From contig CAMYNC010000173.1 of NCBI GenBank assembly GCA_947259685.1, positions 1-6,763 of the forward strand: a stretch of DNA of 6,763 nucleotides. The letters are read 5' to 3'. The stretch comes from an uncultured Desulfuromonadales bacterium. Its GTDB lineage: Bacteria; Desulfobacterota; Desulfuromonadia; Desulfuromonadales; Geopsychrobacteraceae. The translations under genes were made by a program, and so were the position numbers. Shown here piece after piece: positions 4,998-6,763 of this stretch. Each line of letters starts with the position of its first letter. Position 1 is the first letter of the stretch. Under the pieces are notes generated by a model. The model saw only the letters and a program-made list of their open reading frames with translations. It was not told where the DNA came from and made no database searches.

Positions 4998-6548
4998 TCG
5001 TGGTATTTTGCAGACTCTTTTAAAAATTGGTGCTTAACCTTTGAAGATCACCAACTTCTAAAAAACAAACTGATCAAAAACCATCTTGGGTTTTCGATCC
5101 AGCTTAAGCATTTTCTGTATAGCGGCAAATTTTTACATACCCATTCTGGAATCTCAACCCCTCCCCTTGAGCATGTGGCTGAACAGCTCAATGTTTCAGC
5201 TTCTGATTTTGAGTCATACGATTTCAACAGCCGCACAGGGCGACGGCATTGCATCGAAATCCTGAACTATCTTGGAATTCAGCGCCTGACTTCGACAGAT
5301 AAGGACATTTTTTCTGATTGGCTTCGCCAAGAAATCTTCCCCCACGGAATGTTTATTTCTGAGGCCGTTGAGTTGTCTTATGACTGGTTCAAAAAACAGA
5401 AAGTCGAGTATCCGACTGAGGCCGTATTGGGGCGCCTTGTTCGATCTGCCTTTTATCGCTACGAACAAGAACTTTTCAATCAGATCATCCGTGAGCTTCG
5501 ACCCTCAGCTCAAGATAAGATGGATCATTGCCTTGAGAGCGTTGCGGGAGATATCGAATTCAGTCATTTGAAGGCCGATCCTGGCCGCGTCGGTCTGGAG
5601 AGTGTTTTGGCTGAAGTTGAAAAACTCCATTTCATACAGTCTCTTGACCTTCCCCGGAGCCTCTTTCAAACCTTTAACAGCAAAGTCTTAAAACACTACT
5701 ATCAACGGGTCAGCAGTGAAAGTGCCTGGAGGGTCAAGGAACACCCGCCTGAAATCAGATATGCCCTGCTGGGGATTTTTCTCTTTTCCCGGCAACGGGA
5801 AATCATAGATGGCTTGATAGAACTCTTCATCCAGATTGTCCACCGCCTCACGGTTAAAGCCGAACGGAAATTGATCAAGGAGTTGCTGAGCGATTTCCGG
5901 AAAGTCCATGGAAAGAGCACCCTTCTGTTTAGAATTGCAGAAGCGGCACTTTTGAATCCTGAGGGGCGGGTGAAGGATGTCGTCTACCCGGTCGTCGGGG
6001 AAAATGTCCTGCAAAACCTGCTCAAAGAGTTCAAGTCTTCCGGCCCTGGCTACAAGCAGCAGGTTCATAAAATCATTCGTTCCTCTTACGGCAACCATTA
6101 TCGGCGCATGGTTCCGAAAATCCTTGAAGCTCTCACTTTCTGCTCAGGCAATACGCAGCATCGCCCTGTGCTGGAAGCGCTGGAATGGATTCAACATAAC
6201 CGTGACAACTCTCAACGTTTTATCCCGCTGGACGTGGGAATTCCGATAGACGGTGTTATACGCAAGCAAGATCAAGAAGTGGTACTCGAAGAGGATGCTC
6301 AGGGCAGAGAACGAATCAACCGGATCAACTATGAAATTTGTGTACTCCAGACTTTGCGTGACAAGCTCCGCTGTAAAGAGATCTGGGTGGTGGGCGCTGA
6401 CAAATTTCGCAATCCTGACGAAGACCTACCTACTGACTTTGAGGACAAACGCGAGGATTATTATCTCGACTTGGGACATTCGACCGACAGCTCAGAGTTT
6501 ATCACTGGCATCCAGAAACGAATGCGGAAAATGGAATTGGCGACTTGA
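4998..6548 (+). pseudogene. Truncated Tn3-family transposase (N-terminal half only)
   Basis: The frame is open from just after a TAA (4995-4997) to TGA at 6546-6548, 516 codons, about half the usual length near 1000. Family features run from the first codons: NWCLTFEDHQLL, then LGFSIQLKHFLYSGKF, VAEQLNV (codons 60-66) and YDFNSRTGRRH (74-84), the DUF4158 N-terminal DNA-binding region. Near the end EIWVVGADKFRNPDEDLP (about 461-478) is the conserved linker of Tn3 transposases before the DDE domain. That catalytic domain is absent, so the protein cannot transpose. The first ATG, GTG or TTG in frame is the GTG at 5175, well inside the homology; the expected start region instead contains TAA. No 38-bp terminal repeat, resolvase or cargo gene is visible. 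The reading frame is otherwise clean, suggesting fairly recent decay. Confidence 0.88.
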
Positions 6549-6574
6549 CCGATGGCGTTGAGGAGAACAGCTTT

Positions 6575-6685
6575 GTGAACGTACCGCCGCCTGACATGGA
6601 GCAGTTCTTTGTAGCTGATTCCGTGGCGGTTGCCGCTGACGCGCTTAAGACCGGTATTGGTTCCCATCCCGTAAAGACAGAGTAG
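6575..6685 (+). CDS. Short ORF of unknown nature, 36 residues
   Basis: A GTG at 6575 with AGGAG 9 nt upstream (6561-6565) opens a 36-codon frame ending in TAG at 6683-6685. It encodes a mildly acidic peptide (PPPDMEQFFVADSVAVAADAL). The frame is also open upstream to at least 6545, and after the TAG it stays open to the window edge. It may therefore be a piece of a larger gene interrupted by a stop, or a small real gene. It does not match the missing transposase domain. I do not recognise it, and the window ends too soon to judge. Confidence 0.3.
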   Translation: MNVPPPDMEQFFVADSVAVAADALKTGIGSHPVKTE

Positions 6686-6763
6686 CAACCGCCTTTGCAG
6701 GCTTTGTCGGTCGAGAATTTCACGATCCGCGACGGTTTTGAAATGATCGGTAAAGCCTACCCT
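6686..6763 (+). other. Open frame continuing past the TAG to the window edge
   Basis: The frame of the preceding short ORF continues for 26 codons (containing SVENFTIRDGFEMIGKAYP) to the last base with no stop. The composition is protein-like. It could be the rest of an interrupted gene or part of a gene whose start I cannot place. No start codon with a ribosome site is visible after the TAG. Confidence 0.25.

Noticed and set aside
6545..6763. Pyrrolysine-containing methylamine methyltransferase
   Set aside because: The residues around the TAG do not match the remembered contexts of MtmB or MtbB, and no pyl genes are visible.

Overview
The window looks like an ordinary stretch of Gram-negative bacterial chromosome with medium GC and fairly loose gene packing. 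Evidence for this is a lipoprotein with a lipobox and glycine zipper, GTG/ATG starts with Shine-Dalgarno sites, a bacterial tRNA-Pro with encoded CCA, and a Tn3-family transposase remnant. A member of Desulfobacterota/Desulfuromonadota or a related proteobacterial lineage would fit the overall impression, but nothing in the window proves the taxon.

Layout. (1) Positions 1-290: the possible tail of a plus-strand gene, then a tRNA-Pro(GGG) unit with a clear promoter, a GC-rich discriminator and a strong hairpin terminator. (2) 367-1332, minus strand: a two-gene unit with a class I SAM-dependent methyltransferase (METTL27/WBSCR27-like) followed 9 nt later by a 109-residue protein of unknown function. 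A candidate promoter and operator-like palindrome lie upstream. The unit converges on the tRNA terminator, which could serve both strands. (3) 1333-2104: about 770 bp with no convincing gene. It contains a 14-bp perfect palindrome and, at 2012-2039, a strong candidate XerC/XerD recombination site (dif). (4) 2105-3097, minus: a DUF2278 (YukJ-like) protein with a C-terminal lamin-tail-like domain. (5) 3415-4946, plus: a probable two-gene envelope operon with a 17-kDa-antigen-type glycine-zipper lipoprotein, then an unrecognised protein with a signal sequence, a second hydrophobic segment and a beta-rich C-terminal half. (6) 4998-6548, plus: the N-terminal half of a Tn3-family transposase. It lacks an identifiable start codon and the whole DDE catalytic domain, so it is a dead remnant. 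(7) 6549-6763: a short ORF of unknown nature ending in TAG, with the same frame open beyond it to the window edge.

The most useful observation is the dif-like site. If confirmed as the only one in the replicon, it places this window at the replication terminus. That would fit the sparse, mixed-orientation gene content and the nearby transposon debris. No CRISPR array, restriction system, toxin-antitoxin pair or recognisable defence island is visible, and I do not see a complete undescribed system here. The least understood genes are the methyltransferase's 109-residue partner and the 339-residue envelope protein paired with the glycine-zipper lipoprotein.
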